Part shown: positions 12,296 through 24,217 of the stretch, one piece after another
How positions within the stretch are numbered: the stretch's first letter is position 1
Layout of the letters: the number at the start of each line of letters is the position of its first letter
DNA from: Raffaelea ambrosiae
Lineage: Eukaryota > Ascomycota > Sordariomycetes > Ophiostomatales > Ophiostomataceae
Length of the DNA: 64,000 bases
Reading direction: 5' to 3'
NCBI GenBank assembly: GCA_002778195.1
Contig: PCDI01000012.1
Span: forward strand, 244,821 to 308,820
Program-made: the position numbers and the translations under genes
The notes under the pieces: model-generated
Told to the model about the DNA's origin: nothing
What the model saw: only the letters and a program-made list of their open reading frames with translations
The model's database searches: none

Positions 12296-13172
12296 ATGAG
12301 GATAAGCACTCGTAGAGCACACGGCGCCTCTTCCTTGCTTCCTCCTCGTTTTGGTCCGAGTCCGGATCTAGCCGAAAGACGTTGGGAGGGCACATCCCAC
12401 TCACTACACCCGTTATCGGTATACGGCCAGAAAAGCTCCGTTCCTGCTTCCTTGGGGAAAAAAAAACATGTTGCTACTAACTACTATGCATGCATCTGTA
12501 TGTATGTATGTATCTGTACATCATGCAACTGTCGATGGACATCGAATACATCAAATACACCGCTATCACTAGGCCAGTACCGCCAACAAGGGGGACGAGG
12601 AAGCCCACAGGAGTCGATCCTGTTAGCTCCCGAAGTATGGTCTCCCTCGCATGCTGCTACTGCAGATGATAAGCCCCGCTGCTGTGTAAGTGTGAAGCAA
12701 GGCCAATCCTTCCATGACGATAAAAAAAAAGTATTGTTTCAGCAGATGGCCGTATGCACGTATGCACGCATGCACGCAGTGAACTGATATCGAACTGGCA
12801 GTGGACTCTTTCTGCTGCAAGGTCCAAACATAGCTGGTATAACCAACCGCTGGATTTTCTTTCTAGCTCTCTGGAAGTGGTGGCGTGGTGGACAACGTTT
12901 CCATGTTCCGTTGGACGTCTGTGATGCCTTCCAGCTTGGGCTCCCGCTTGGGCTCCCGCTTGGGGCTCTCCAGATGCAAGCCCATTTCCAATGTTGGAAT
13001 CAGCCACATTCCATTTCGGGCCTTCCATGGACTCTCCGTCCCGAGGCCGGGATGGGGCCGGCAAAGAAGCCACAGGGGTTTCGACAGATCGTACTCGCAA
13101 AAGCTGCTCATGCAAGGGATGAATGTCACTCCATTGTTCCTGCCCCGGTCAACATGTGTCAGTTCGTGGACG

Positions 13173-13191
13173 CCCCCCCCCCCCCCCCCCC
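13173..13191. repeat. Poly-C run of 19 (followed by A and six more C)
   Basis: This is an uninterrupted C homopolymer in non-coding DNA. Confidence 0.9.
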
Positions 13192-16083
13192 ACCCCCCTG
13201 GATCGGGTGTTGGCAGGCGTGTGTCTGTCACTTGATGATTGCTTTGCCATCAGGCCACAGTGAACCCGGATTGGCTGCTATTTTTTTTTGTACAGGAACA
13301 ATAGAGAAACCAACACAGGGAAGGAACGACCAAGGTCCGGACAACGGGGCTTTCCGGTGGCTCGTCGTTCTTTCCCGCGCAACGTATTTCGATGGAAACA
13401 AAATAAGACGGGCAGCAGAATGTGGCCTTCTCCGACGGCATCACCAGCGCCATGGAACGGGAAACAGGGAAATACCCAGGCGAGGGTGTGCTTGGCGAGG
13501 TCTTGTCTCTTTTTTTTTTCTTCTGTGTTGGGGCAACTCGGGTGGCTTCCAAAATTGGGTGCTTCCATATTGCCTGTCCTCCTTCTTGGTATCAGGGTAT
13601 GAGTGAAATTGACTGGAATGTCACTGCAATTACGAGCGATCTTGGCTTGGACTTGCGCCTTCAGTGATGTGAAAATCGGACTAGGTAGGGACGGGTAAAC
13701 TAGGCAAGGCTGGTGGTGACGGGAAGTCCTCTTCTTTTTTTTGGGGGGGGGGGGGGGTTTGGTCAAGGCTTCGCTTCCCGCCCAATCTGCCCACCTCGTA
13801 AATCGTTTTATTTCTTCGTCTTCTGCCTCCTAACCATTTCTCCTCCTCTTCTTCCTGTCCCGATGACGCATCATCCGGAAGAATGTCCCAAAAGCAGTTC
13901 CATCTTACTGGTTGTAAGTCGGTTGGGGCTGTGCGCGATGCCGTCTCCAACATGACGTTTTCGCCGCGTCTTATTTTGGGGCTCGCTTTCTGTGAACATT
14001 TGTCGTCATCGATATCCGACTTCCATTATGACGGGGGAGAACCGCAACAAAAGAAAAAAGAAAAAGGGGACCACGTTTGTCAGGACAGCATCGTGCATCC
14101 TCTGGCATCCAAAGCGGCTGTGGAATATCAAGACAGAACAGGCCATTTCAAGCGAGCGCATACCTATCCTGTCGCCTGGTCCGCCACTTGTCCCGTCTCA
14201 CAGCATGATCTGCTGTTTTCTTGGGAAACCGATACACAGACCCTCTGCCTCCTTTTTTCTTTTCTTTTTTCTTCTGTTTTCTGAGGCCTTGAACCGGACA
14301 GTGCCCACTCAACACTTTCCCAAAGGAGTGCAACCAGCCGCTCCGCCCGTTGCATATGTGGTCATCTTGATTCTGTGCTGTGTTGTTTGTCGCTTCTCCT
14401 CTTTTTTTTTCTTTTTTTTGGCCCCAGTGTCCGTTCGAGTGTGTCTCCCCTCTTTTCCCGGCAACCTGGGTGTTATTTTGTTCTGTGCCTCGTCCCTTCA
14501 TCTTTCCAGCCCTCTGGTCCCCTCTCTGGCCCCTCTTTCCCCTGGCGGCATGTAATTCAATAGCACTTTTTTAGCTTTGCATCTTACGTATAGACAGGAA
14601 ATGCCACGAGGGTGCTTCCCTTCTTTCCCTCCTTTTCATTTTTAATATGTGCATCTCAATGGCTCGGGTTCTTGGAATAACAGCCCCCCCCCTGTAAATG
14701 CGGGTTGACCCAAAACTCCGATTGTGGAAATGCATCTGTCTGCACTTTCCGTGTCCCTGTTTTTCTTATGTCTTTGGCGTAGACTTGAATTATTATATGC
14801 TCAGCCATTGCTCTTATGCTCTCGTTTGCGTGAGATATGCAAGACTGTGCGCGCACACACACACGCACACACACACACCCCCCCAATCGATCACCTATCT
14901 ATGTAGTCGTCCCGTCCAAGGGTTTGCCTTCCGGACATCTCCACCAGAATGGTTGTTGGGAAGAAATTGAGGAGGGGGAAGCCATTCCCTTGTGGCGGGA
15001 ACACTTGGGACCCAGCCCCAGAAGCTTCCGCTGGTTCGGTCAATTCCTTGGGTTCGACTGAATTTTACTGGTCTTTTCTCTGCTTCTCGTTTCTTACACC
15101 GAAGACAGAAGACAAATGTGGAACCCGGGACTGGTTGGAAGTCTCTTGCGTGGCGTACAACAGCCATAGAGGGCAAGACATGTGGGCTGTCTAAGCACCT
15201 TATCCCAGATATTGCAGCTCGCATGTTTTTTTTTTCTGGTTTCTGGCTTCCCACATCGGTTCGCAAAAGTAACATGATATTTCCTATTCGGTACTCGAGA
15301 GTCTGTACATCTGCCCCGTCTTTTCGTGTTTATGAGTCCTCCTGTCAATGCTGTTTATAAGGAGTGTCGGGGGTCAGAAAAGAAGAAGAAAATAATGATA
15401 ATAAAAAATACAACAAAATAGCAGAGCATGCAGAATAGCAGACAACCGACGTATATCCCCGTGTTTTTCCTTGGTCATAAAAAAGAAAAGTCCAATCGTA
15501 GATCATAAGAGGTGAAAAAATGTAAGAAGAATGAAGAGAGAAAGGCAAGAAATCAAGCAGAAAGAAATGGAGGCTGCGGTAGAACATGATAAAAGAAAAC
15601 GCCCGAAAAAGAAACCATTTGTGTTGTTGCTGCTGCTGTGCTGTGCTGTGTTTGAGAACGAGATAGAGACAGACTGGTCAAAATAAAAATAAAAAGAATA
15701 AAAAGAATAAAAAGAAACCATCCAAAAACGAATACCGAGAAAACATCATATATTCACCAAGGAAAGGTCATGTTTGTGAAAGGGAAAAGAAAAAAGAACA
15801 CGGCAAGAAAGTAGAAGAAAGTGTACATCTCGGAGAGAGAGAAACAAAAAAAAAACACATCATAAAAAAGCAGTGTGAGAGAGACAATCTCGTAAGCAGA
15901 TTACCAACATGCCGATCGTAGCACTCGGCAGTCATCTCTGCATGAGATATGTGGTGCCTTTAACAAGCGGCTCTGACACGAAGAGCGACTGCAACCCACA
16001 TGCCAGCCCACATTGGGCTTTTTGGAAGAAAAAAAAAGAAAAAAAAAAGCAGAGCTTTCTTTCCCCAGCTCACCCTCAAGCTC

Positions 16084-18069
16084 TCAAGCCAGGTGCAGGT
16101 TTCCCCGGCGGTGGTCGACCAGGTCGAGCGTTGAGCCCAGTTCGTGGCCCAGGTAGCCAATCATGGCCCGGGACACCTCGGCCTTCTCTTCGGACAGCCC
16201 GCTGCAGGCCTCGCGGAAGCGGGCATACACTTCTTCCAGCTTGCGCAGCTCGCGCGTCAGGATCTCCAGCTCGAGCCACCGCCCGTCCTCGCCCAGGAGC
16301 TGGTACGCGCCCAGGCTGACGCCGAGCCCCCCGGGCGGCAGGAAGCCGGTGGCGGCAGACGGCGGCGAGGATGTGGAGGTGGATGTGGAGGACGACGAAG
16401 GGGACGACGAAGAAGGAAAGAAGGACGATGTCGTGTTTTGCTGTTGTTGTTGCTGTGGTTGTTGTTGCTGTGGTTGCTGTTGTTGTTGTTGTTGTTGCAA
16501 TGCGTCATCCCCGGCCATCATGTTCATCGTATCGTGAACGTCGGGCCCCCCCATCATCAACGTCGCCGCCTCCCCAGCCGCCCCATACCACCCCGGGCTG
16601 CTCTCAAAGTAGGCCTGGCAGGCATTCTTGTAAAAGGACATGATCTTGCCCATGATGGTGCCCAGCAGCATGGCGGCCGTGTGGGTGCCGCTGCGGCTCA
16701 TGCAGCGCGGACACGCCAGCATGGCCGCGCACGTCTCGACCGCCTTGCGGTTGAGCGTCAGCACGGCGTCAAAGGGCAGGGCGGCCGCCGCGGCCGGGCT
16801 GGACGCGTTGTGCAGGGCCTGCAGCGAGTGCAGACACGTCGAGAAGCACATGCACGTGTTGCTGTTGTTGCTGCTGCTGCGCCGGCTGTGCGTGCCGTGC
16901 GTGCCGTGCGTGCCGTGCGTGCCGTGCGTGCTGTGACCACCACCACCGCTGCTACTATGGCTGTGGCGTTTGGCATGGTCTCCGTGGCTTTTGCTGCTGC
17001 TGCTGCTGCTGCCGCTGCCGCTGCTCTTCTTGGCGACCGACGTGGGCGGGCCTGGCTTGTGGCCTGAGGGTGGGCTCTGGCGCAGGATCGGGGTGGTAGA
17101 CGGAGTGGGGAAGTAGTTGGCGGAGGAGGAGGAGGAGGAGGAGGATCCGATGCTGCTGGGCGTGGGCAGCGGCTGGCCGTGTGGTCCTTGTTGCTGGCTC
17201 TGGCTGTAGGCCAGCAGGCCAGTGGCTGTCGTATCGATCCAAGAAATGTCCGTGGTGGCAACATGGGGAGGAAGAGGAGCGGCAGCACTAGTTCTGGACG
17301 ATGGGTGGTGGGAACCGCTGCTGGTAGTGGTGGCGGTGGGAGTGGTGGCAACATTGCCCATGGGAAAGTCAAAGGATGGAGACATGGCCATGGTTGTTGC
17401 CGCTGCTGCTGTTGTTGGGTCGGCAAACTGGGCCAGAGACGCCATGTCGTGGGGACCAGTGGCCCAGGGCAGGCCGGCCAGGTAGAAGGGGTCACTCGTG
17501 CCAGGATGGCCACCTGCGTGCATAGAGGCAGCAGCCGCCGCCGCCGCTGCAACAGCGGCATTGTGAGCTTGCTGGGGCCCCTCAATGCCCAGCATGGCCA
17601 GCTCGGACGAGATGGAGTGGCTGCGGGTGATGTGGCCAGCAGCCGTGTCCATGCCGGTTGGCAGGGGGGCGCCGTGCTGGTCGAACATGCCCAGGCCGGA
17701 GCCGGCATAGAACATGCTCTTGTCGTCGGCCATGGGCGAGAGGCCGGCCGAGGCTGCGGTCAGAGCTGTCATGTCCAGGATGGGCGAGCTGAGGTTGTGG
17801 TGCTGGTGGCCATGGCGTCTGTTGTTGCTGTTGCTGCTGTTGCTGTGGTTGCCATTGTGGTTGCTGGCAGCATGGCTGGCAGCATGGCTGTGTGTGCTGT
17901 CGGACTTGGGCTTGCCAGCTCGGCTGGACGGCGAGTAGCGGCACTCGATGCCGCAGGCCAGGCAGCGCGAACAGATGGGTCTGGCCTTGGAACACTTGAC
18001 CTTGGCTAGGAAGCAGCCATCACAAGACGCCCGCAGCCTTGGCTGGCGCTGCTTGGATGAGGAAGACAT
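16084..18069 (-). CDS. AflR-like Zn2Cys6 transcription factor of the pigment locus
   Basis: A single-exon frame encodes 661 aa, starting at the ATG at 18069 that begins MSSSSKQRQPRLRASC. The frame continues upstream, but the extra 49 residues are hydrophobic leader-like sequence unlike the family. Cys16, 19, 26, 33, 36 and 43 form a CX2CX6CX6CX2CX6C zinc cluster, with an additional Cys39 inside the last loop. The YSPSSRAGKPK linker after it resembles AflR. The middle (about 55-400) is low complexity, with His, Ser and Ala runs. The C-terminal part (about 405-490 and 586-655) has a Cys-rich start (CMCFSTCLHSLQAL), the VLTLNRKAVETCAAMLACPRC segment and a final helical LELEILTRELRKLEEVY region, matching the AflR regulatory domain (PF08493). 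Such regulators act in the nucleus on the neighbouring polyketide cluster. The PKS and oxidase nearby are the plausible targets. Confidence 0.88.
   Translation of the reverse strand: MSSSSKQRQPRLRASCDGCFLAKVKCSKARPICSRCLACGIECRYSPSSRAGKPKSDSTHSHAASHAASNHNGNHSNSSNSNNRRHGHQHHNLSSPILDMTALTAASAGLSPMADDKSMFYAGSGLGMFDQHGAPLPTGMDTAAGHITRSHSISSELAMLGIEGPQQAHNAAVAAAAAAAASMHAGGHPGTSDPFYLAGLPWATGPHDMASLAQFADPTTAAAATTMAMSPSFDFPMGNVATTPTATTTSSGSHHPSSRTSAAAPLPPHVATTDISWIDTTATGLLAYSQSQQQGPHGQPLPTPSSIGSSSSSSSSANYFPTPSTTPILRQSPPSGHKPGPPTSVAKKSSGSGSSSSSSKSHGDHAKRHSHSSSGGGGHSTHGTHGTHGTHGTHSRRSSSNNSNTCMCFSTCLHSLQALHNASSPAAAAALPFDAVLTLNRKAVETCAAMLACPRCMSRSGTHTAAMLLGTIMGKIMSFYKNACQAYFESSPGWYGAAGEAATLMMGGPDVHDTMNMMAGDDALQQQQQQQQPQQQQPQQQQQQNTTSSFFPSSSSPSSSSTSTSTSSPPSAATGFLPPGGLGVSLGAYQLLGEDGRWLELEILTRELRKLEEVYARFREACSGLSEEKAEVSRAMIGYLGHELGSTLDLVDHRRGNLHLA
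16891..16935 (-). repeat. Coding 9-bp minisatellite encoding Thr-His-Gly repeats
   Basis: Four copies of CGTGCCGTG and one variant lie inside the AflR-like gene. On the coding strand they give a run of Thr-His-Gly units (residues about 381-394) ahead of the regulatory domain. Confidence 0.9.
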
Positions 18070-19439
18070 CGGGAAGAAGGAGAAGAAGGGGAAGAGAAGG
18101 AAAAGAGGGAAGCGTGGGGCAGAAGGCTTGCTCAATGGACTTGGTATATATGTATTGCGAGTGGCGGTCCTCTTTGTTATGTGTGTTCTTCTCTCTTCCT
18201 TTCTCCAAGTAGACAAGACAGCACAAGTGGAGTTGGAAAGTAGCCAAGAGAAAAAATATCTGGCCTAAAAAAAGAACGTGGTGGCAAAGAGGTAGAGGTA
18301 AAGAGAGAGAACGAGAGAGAGAGAGGAGTGGTCGTCTGTCACCACAAACACTCCGTAAAGGTGACCATGGCCTGTCTTATACGAAAGAGAGGTGATCAAC
18401 GGCAGAAGATGGGCTGAGCGCAGCCAGTGCCAGCTAGCAGGGGGGGGAGGGGGGGGGAGGGTAAAAACTGGGGTGTGCAGCGAATATGGATGAGCCAAGT
18501 AAGCTGTGACGGCAAGTCTTGGGGGTGTAATACTCGGAAAGGGAAGCGAGAGGGAATGGAGGAAGCAGAGATTGTGCACTCTGCCTGTGCGTATGTGCGT
18601 GCAGGTATATGGGAGGAAAGGGAAAGGGGGGCGTGCGAGTGGTGGTGGTGGTGGTGGTGTAGGTGGTGGCTTGGGACGAGCAGGAGGAGGTACTCGTGGG
18701 GGGGAGTGAGGCCCAAGTCAAAACGGGCCAGGTGGGTAGGGAGGAATAGGATGAGCCGGAGAGGAAGAGGTGGCAGCGAGGAAGTGGCAGCAGGGCGAGC
18801 AAGGCAAGCGAGAGTGTGGCAGCGAAGGCAGGGAAGGCAGACAAAATGCCGGAACGGAGAGGGAGTGGAGGTGAGGAGAGCAGGTGAAAGAGAAGTACAG
18901 AGTGCATGCCCGAGGAGGATAGGAAAAGAATGAAAAGAATGAAAATAATAGAATGAAATAAGAATGAAAAAAGAATGAAAAAAAGAATGAAAAGAAAAAG
19001 ACACAAAAAGTACAGAAAACTGTAGCTACCGCGACAGAAACGAACAAAAACGACGGCCAATGCAAGACAGACGGGGCTCCAGAAGGAACAGAAAAAGAAA
19101 AAGAAACCAAAACGTTGAATGCGCTGAAGCTGGAGGCTACAGCCGGCTAAAAACGAGCATGCCTACGCTAGACTGGAGGGGAAACAGTGTTTTGTCGAAA
19201 AGCCCCCCGAGGGGCGTTTGGGGGGGGGGGGAGGGGGACTAACTATGTACATCATGTCCGCAGAGAACGTGGTGCGCACGGTTTCTGTTTGGGGTCCATC
19301 GTGTATGTGGGTTTGCGCGCGGGTGTGCGTATACTTCAGGGTACTGGGAGAGGAGGGGTGTTCTTGCCGGGAAGCACGAGATATCCGGACTGCAGGTCTT
19401 GCAGGTCTTGGGCTCTTGGATGCTTCCCTGGGTTATGGG

Positions 19440-19989
19440 NNNNNNNNNNNNNNNNNNNNNNNNNNNNNNNNNNNNNNNNNNNNNNNNNNNNNNNNNNNNN
19501 NNNNNNNNNNNNNNNNNNNNNNNNNNNNNNNNNNNNNNNNNNNNNNNNNNNNNNNNNNNNNNNNNNNNNNNNNNNNNNNNNNNNNNNNNNNNNNNNNNNN
19601 NNNNNNNNNNNNNNNNNNNNNNNNNNNNNNNNNNNNNNNNNNNNNNNNNNNNNNNNNNNNNNNNNNNNNNNNNNNNNNNNNNNNNNNNNNNNNNNNNNNN
19701 NNNNNNNNNNNNNNNNNNNNNNNNNNNNNNNNNNNNNNNNNNNNNNNNNNNNNNNNNNNNNNNNNNNNNNNNNNNNNNNNNNNNNNNNNNNNNNNNNNNN
19801 NNNNNNNNNNNNNNNNNNNNNNNNNNNNNNNNNNNNNNNNNNNNNNNNNNNNNNNNNNNNNNNNNNNNNNNNNNNNNNNNNNNNNNNNNNNNNNNNNNNN
19901 NNNNNNNNNNNNNNNNNNNNNNNNNNNNNNNNNNNNNNNNNNNNNNNNNNNNNNNNNNNNNNNNNNNNNNNNNNNNNNNNNNNNNNNNN
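19440..19989. other. Assembly gap (550 N)
   Basis: This is an uninterrupted N run. Open frames drawn across it are meaningless. Confidence 1.
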
Positions 19990-21531
19990 AAAACGGCGCT
20001 GCAGCAAGAAAACGGTCAGCCCGAAAGAGGAAACCGCAGCTCTCCCACCAAAACCCACCCTCCGTCTATTCCGTCCTTTCCGTCTTCCCCTCCCCCCTCT
20101 ATACGCCGACCCCCTGTCGTGCTCGTCATTGTCCACACCCACATCAAGGGGTGTGGTCTCTGCGTTTTCGTCGAGTACAGGAGTCGAGCACAGCACGGCG
20201 TAGTCGGTCTGGATCCCGTATCCCGAAACGATGCACCCTAGACAGGGAGAGAGAAAGAGGCACGGAGAGGCACACGCGAGCAGACTGCTCTTGCCTGCGT
20301 GTAGTTGTGCCAGACGATCGCAGCAGCGCATGTGCTTGCACTGGGTTTTGCGAGTGCATGTATTTCCCCTTTTTTTTTTTTTTTTTTTTCTTGTCCGGAA
20401 GGGTGATCCTTGCCGGACGGAGAGGCATTTTCGGGCTGCTCTTCTGCGTATTGGTAGTTGTTTCGTACATTGCATAGGCGGCGTCTGCATCTTCTCCCAG
20501 GCACTAAACAAGAAAAAAAAAAGAGAGAGAAAAGGGAGAGAACGACCAAGCACTAGAAAAGAACTATGCAGGTGCTGCTGCTGCTGCTGCTGCTGCGTCT
20601 GCGTCGGATGCATCTGGTTCTTTCTGTTTCGTTCCGTGGCCCTACAAGTTAGTTGCACCCACAGCCGACGTGCCTGTCGTGCTGTGCCAGAGAAGTCGGT
20701 CCACGGTCCTGCTGTCCTGCTCCGGGCGACAAAAGTCTCTCCGTTCCGCCCGGGCTCGGCTCCTTCTGGGGCTGATTGCTGCCAGCCGCCGACGACTCCA
20801 AGCCGGGCTGTGTTGGATTGGCGTAGAGAAAGAAGTCTTGTATTCTTTGTAGCAACTGATGCGTTGCCAGAAGAACACGGCGTGTCTTATCAGTGGCTCC
20901 CAGACGAGGGACTGACTCTTCACCTCTTTTGTCTTCCTCTCGAAAAAAAAAAAAAAAAAAGACGATCTTCCCACACCGCATCGCTTTCGGAGGGCCCATG
21001 CCTCAGCCGCGAATCAAAAGTGCTGCCGTACTCCCCACGCACAGGGGCACAGGGGAGGGGGTTCGTCGTTATCGGTGCATGCAGTCGGGTGGTTCGTCCA
21101 TTTCAGCTCTTCCCAAGGTTTTTTTTTGTCTCTTTGTCTTTTTTTTTTGTCTTTTTTTTGTCCTTTTTTTAATTTATATATATATATTTTTTGCCTGTGC
21201 ATTTTGTGTTCCATTTCTATTCCAGAACAGGACAGCACGTTCCACCCGCAACCCATGTTCCTGTTGTGACTTGAACCCTGTCTTTGTATGTTGTATCTCT
21301 GCTCCATGTCTTGACCGTGTCTGAACCATGTCTCAACTACACCTCAACAGTTTCCTAGTTGGGCCTTTGTGCTGTGCTGTGCTGGCAACTTTGTCCATGG
21401 CTCTCGCTTTTGTGCCACTCTTTGCTGGTTCTCCTTTGGTGAAAGAGGGTTTTGGCTTCTTTTGTGCTTGCTGCCTACATGGTTTGCATTCGCGCGAAAG
21501 AGAAAGATAAAATGAAGAAGAAAAAATAAGT

Positions 21532-21580
21532 AAAGAAAATAAAGAAAATAAAGAAAACAAAGAAAACAAAGAAAATAAAG
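21532..21580. repeat. 9-bp minisatellite, unit AAAGAAAAT/C, about 5.4 copies
   Basis: The array has three AAAGAAAAT units, two AAAGAAAAC units and a partial unit, in non-coding DNA. Confidence 0.85.
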
Positions 21581-24153
21581 AAGCTCTGCAAGATACGTGT
21601 GCAGGGTCTCCAAAGAGGGCCTGTACGAGTGTCCAGGACTGGAAAGAGCACAGCAGCTCGCTCTTTCCCACGAGCGAAGCGAGGACAGTCAACGTCATTC
21701 CATTCCCTGCCTAATGTTGGATATCTCTCTTCTCTGCCCTCTCCGATTTATGGCAAAACAGACCAGCCGGGTGTTTTTTTCTTTTTTTTTTCCTGCTTTT
21801 TTCCTACTTTTCAAACTCTAGTTTTTTGTTTTCTAGTTTTTCATTCTTGGCCCTTTGTCCCGACCAAAAACAGACTCGGGCAGGTTCAGCACATGCAAAG
21901 CAACAATGCGATTGTGGACGAAAAGAGACACCCACAGGAGCGATACGCACGCCCAAGAAGCACAAACCCAAGATACACAAAAAGAGACACACCCAAGAGA
22001 TAGGACTGGGGGGGCAGGAGAAGAGAATGCAGGTGGGACGGGTGGACGACGAACGGGTGGACGAACGGGTGTCCCTTTCGGGGAGCGAGTTTTTTATTTC
22101 TTTTTCTGGTCACCGTTCTCTCTTTTTTTTTTCTTTTTCCCCCCTTGCGTAACATCAAAACTCATCCCTCTATGGCTCTCTGTCGGGATTTTTTCCAGCC
22201 AAAGAAATGAAAGAACCCCCAAATCAAAGCACTACCCAGCGACATGGCCAGCCCCTGGACGAGCTGCGTCATCCAAAAGAGAGTATGTAAACGAGCGTGT
22301 GTCTGCTTTTTGGCTGTTGTCCCAACGGTTATATTGAAAAACGAGTGGCCTTGCTTTTCCGTCCTTTCTGCAAGAAGGGAAGAGTCCGGTACTTTTGTTC
22401 CATGTTTTCCGTCTTCTCGGGGTAGAGATGACCTCATAGACGGCAGAGATAAATATCTTGTCGCGTCTTGTCAGACGGGAGGGGAGGGGATGGGAGCAAC
22501 TTCTGAAACCACGTTCCGCTCATTCTCGCGATGGATGGAGGACCTTTTGTCCGTAGCTTTGGGCCGGCCACACGATGGAGAACCCACACGACGGAAGCGG
22601 CCCGCGAGACCCGGACCAAGATGTGAATATCTACGCTCCCTCCTTCGTCTTTTTTTCTTTTTTTTTCCTGGATTATCTCTCTCCTTCTCTGCTGATTCAT
22701 CCGCCAGGTCGATGGTGCCGCATCCCTCATGGCCACGCTCACCTCGCTGTAGTGCTGACTGGCGTTATTTTCTCCTGCTTTGTCCCATCCCATTGTACGA
22801 GAGTTTTTTCTTCTTCCGCCTGGCGTGGTGACCTTTTGGCCTCTTGTGCGATACCCAGCTGAGAATGTCTCCCTGTTTTGGTGCCATCGTAATGATTCTC
22901 TGGTTCGCCATCTGCCAGACGAGGACACTTCACCCGACCAAGATGGTCCATTTGAACTCGCACCCTTCTTCCACGGCAGGAGGGGGGCATACGTACGCTT
23001 TTCGGGTGGGAAGGGCACTTCATTCTGATGAGCTATGAAATCGTCTACACAAAACATACGTTGGATTATGGAGGTATAGAGTCATTTCTGGTGGCGAAGA
23101 GAGTGCAGGCCGGCAAGTTGCCTTCCCCCCCCAAAACATCGTCTCCCGGGAGTTCTCCCTCTCTCTCTCCCCATTACACGCTCTTCTTACAAGCTCTTCC
23201 CTTCCATCCGTCACATCTCCCTTTCTTATTCCCCCCTTTCTCCGACCTCACCTAGGCTAGCTTTCCTCCCCCCTCCTTTGCTGCCACGCGCACCCCCTTC
23301 TTCTCTCGCTACCCACACACCTCCTTCCTCCCCCCTTACCATCCTCTCGAACTCTCTCCACACACCCCCCCCCCCTTCAAGTCCTTCTAGTCTCCACAAT
23401 ATATACTCTCGTGCCGATCCCGTTCTCCGAGTGTCAAGCAAAAAAAAAAGGAAGAGGGCAGACCTTCGTTTCGGAGCAAGGTGGGGAGACTAGGCCGTGG
23501 GGAGTGTCGATGGCGACCCATCATGGAGGGTGGAGGGTGTTGGGGGGATGGTGTGGGTGCCTGTTTTCTTGCCCCTTGCTTCTTTTCTATCTGTGCGCGC
23601 GCGCGTGTGTGTGTATCTGCTTGTCTCTGGTTCCTGTTCCGTCATCCTTCTCTTTCGTCCCCTTTCCCGTCCTAACCGGCGCGGAGGAGAATACGTTGCA
23701 GGGCACGTTGCTGGAGAAGAGGCTAGACAAGAGTGCTGGACACGAGGAAAACCAACCTCAGGTGCTGAATGCGTGTGCGTGTATTCCCGCCTCTTCCCCC
23801 TCTTGTTCGGTTAAAATCGAAAACATGTTCGGCAGCGAAATCGGCAAAGTGGCCGATGCCTCTGGGAGCCAGTTCTCGATGACGTCGACGCCTGGGAGAA
23901 GACGAAACTCGCAAGAAAAAGAGAGAGAGAGAGAGATAGAAAACCAACACCGAAGATGCGATGAACGGGGAATGGAGGCGGGTATCCCCCCTCCCCGGTT
24001 CGAAACTGTACGGTACTTTCTTTTTTTCTTTTTTTCTTGGTCTTCCCACCGAGAGAATGACCCTGCATGTGTGTGTCCATGTAATGGCTGGCTGGCTTGC
24101 GTGCTTCTGCCCTCCCATGTTTACACCCCGGCCGGCGAACCATGATCACGTAT

Positions 24154-24217
24154 CGTATGGTTAGGGAGGTCTCTCTCGCCATAATTGCATACCGTATGGC
24201 TTAGGGGAATCTCTCTC
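24154..24217. repeat. Imperfect direct duplication with CT run
   Basis: The stretch at 24154-24177 (CGTATGGTTAGGGAGG plus CT run) recurs in diverged form at 24193-24217 (CGTATGGCTTAGGGGAA plus CT run). The second copy leads into a longer CT microsatellite. Confidence 0.7.

Larger units (their letters stand above)
8495..16083. other. 7.6-kb intergenic region rich in tandem repeats and homopolymers, no recognisable gene
   Basis: No open frame resembles a known protein. The region contains several 9-bp minisatellites (9454, 10528, 10719), a (CA)n run near 9015, two long C runs (12274, 13173), a G run (13743-13757), a CT tract near 8668 and several poly-T/A tracts. Frames of 200-270 codons at 10289-11165 owe their length to the repeats and show no domain. 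It lies between convergent genes (reductase +, AflR-like factor -), so most of it is 3' flank. Confidence 0.6.

Noticed and set aside
18070..18216. N-terminal extension of the AflR-like factor from an upstream in-frame ATG
   Set aside because: The extra 49 residues are hydrophobic and unlike the family. The ATG at 18069 puts the zinc cluster at the usual position near the N-terminus.
19187..20658. Frames of 280-440 codons across the N gap
   Set aside because: They are artefacts of unknown bases; the flanking real sequence is not coding-like.
23994..24012. GGTTCGAAAC-like string resembling a tRNA T-arm
   Set aside because: There is no matching acceptor stem, D-arm or anticodon arm around it. 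No tRNA was found in the window.
23411..24145. 244-codon plus-strand frame
   Set aside because: It has no family resemblance and low-complexity stretches, and no promoter or splice support.
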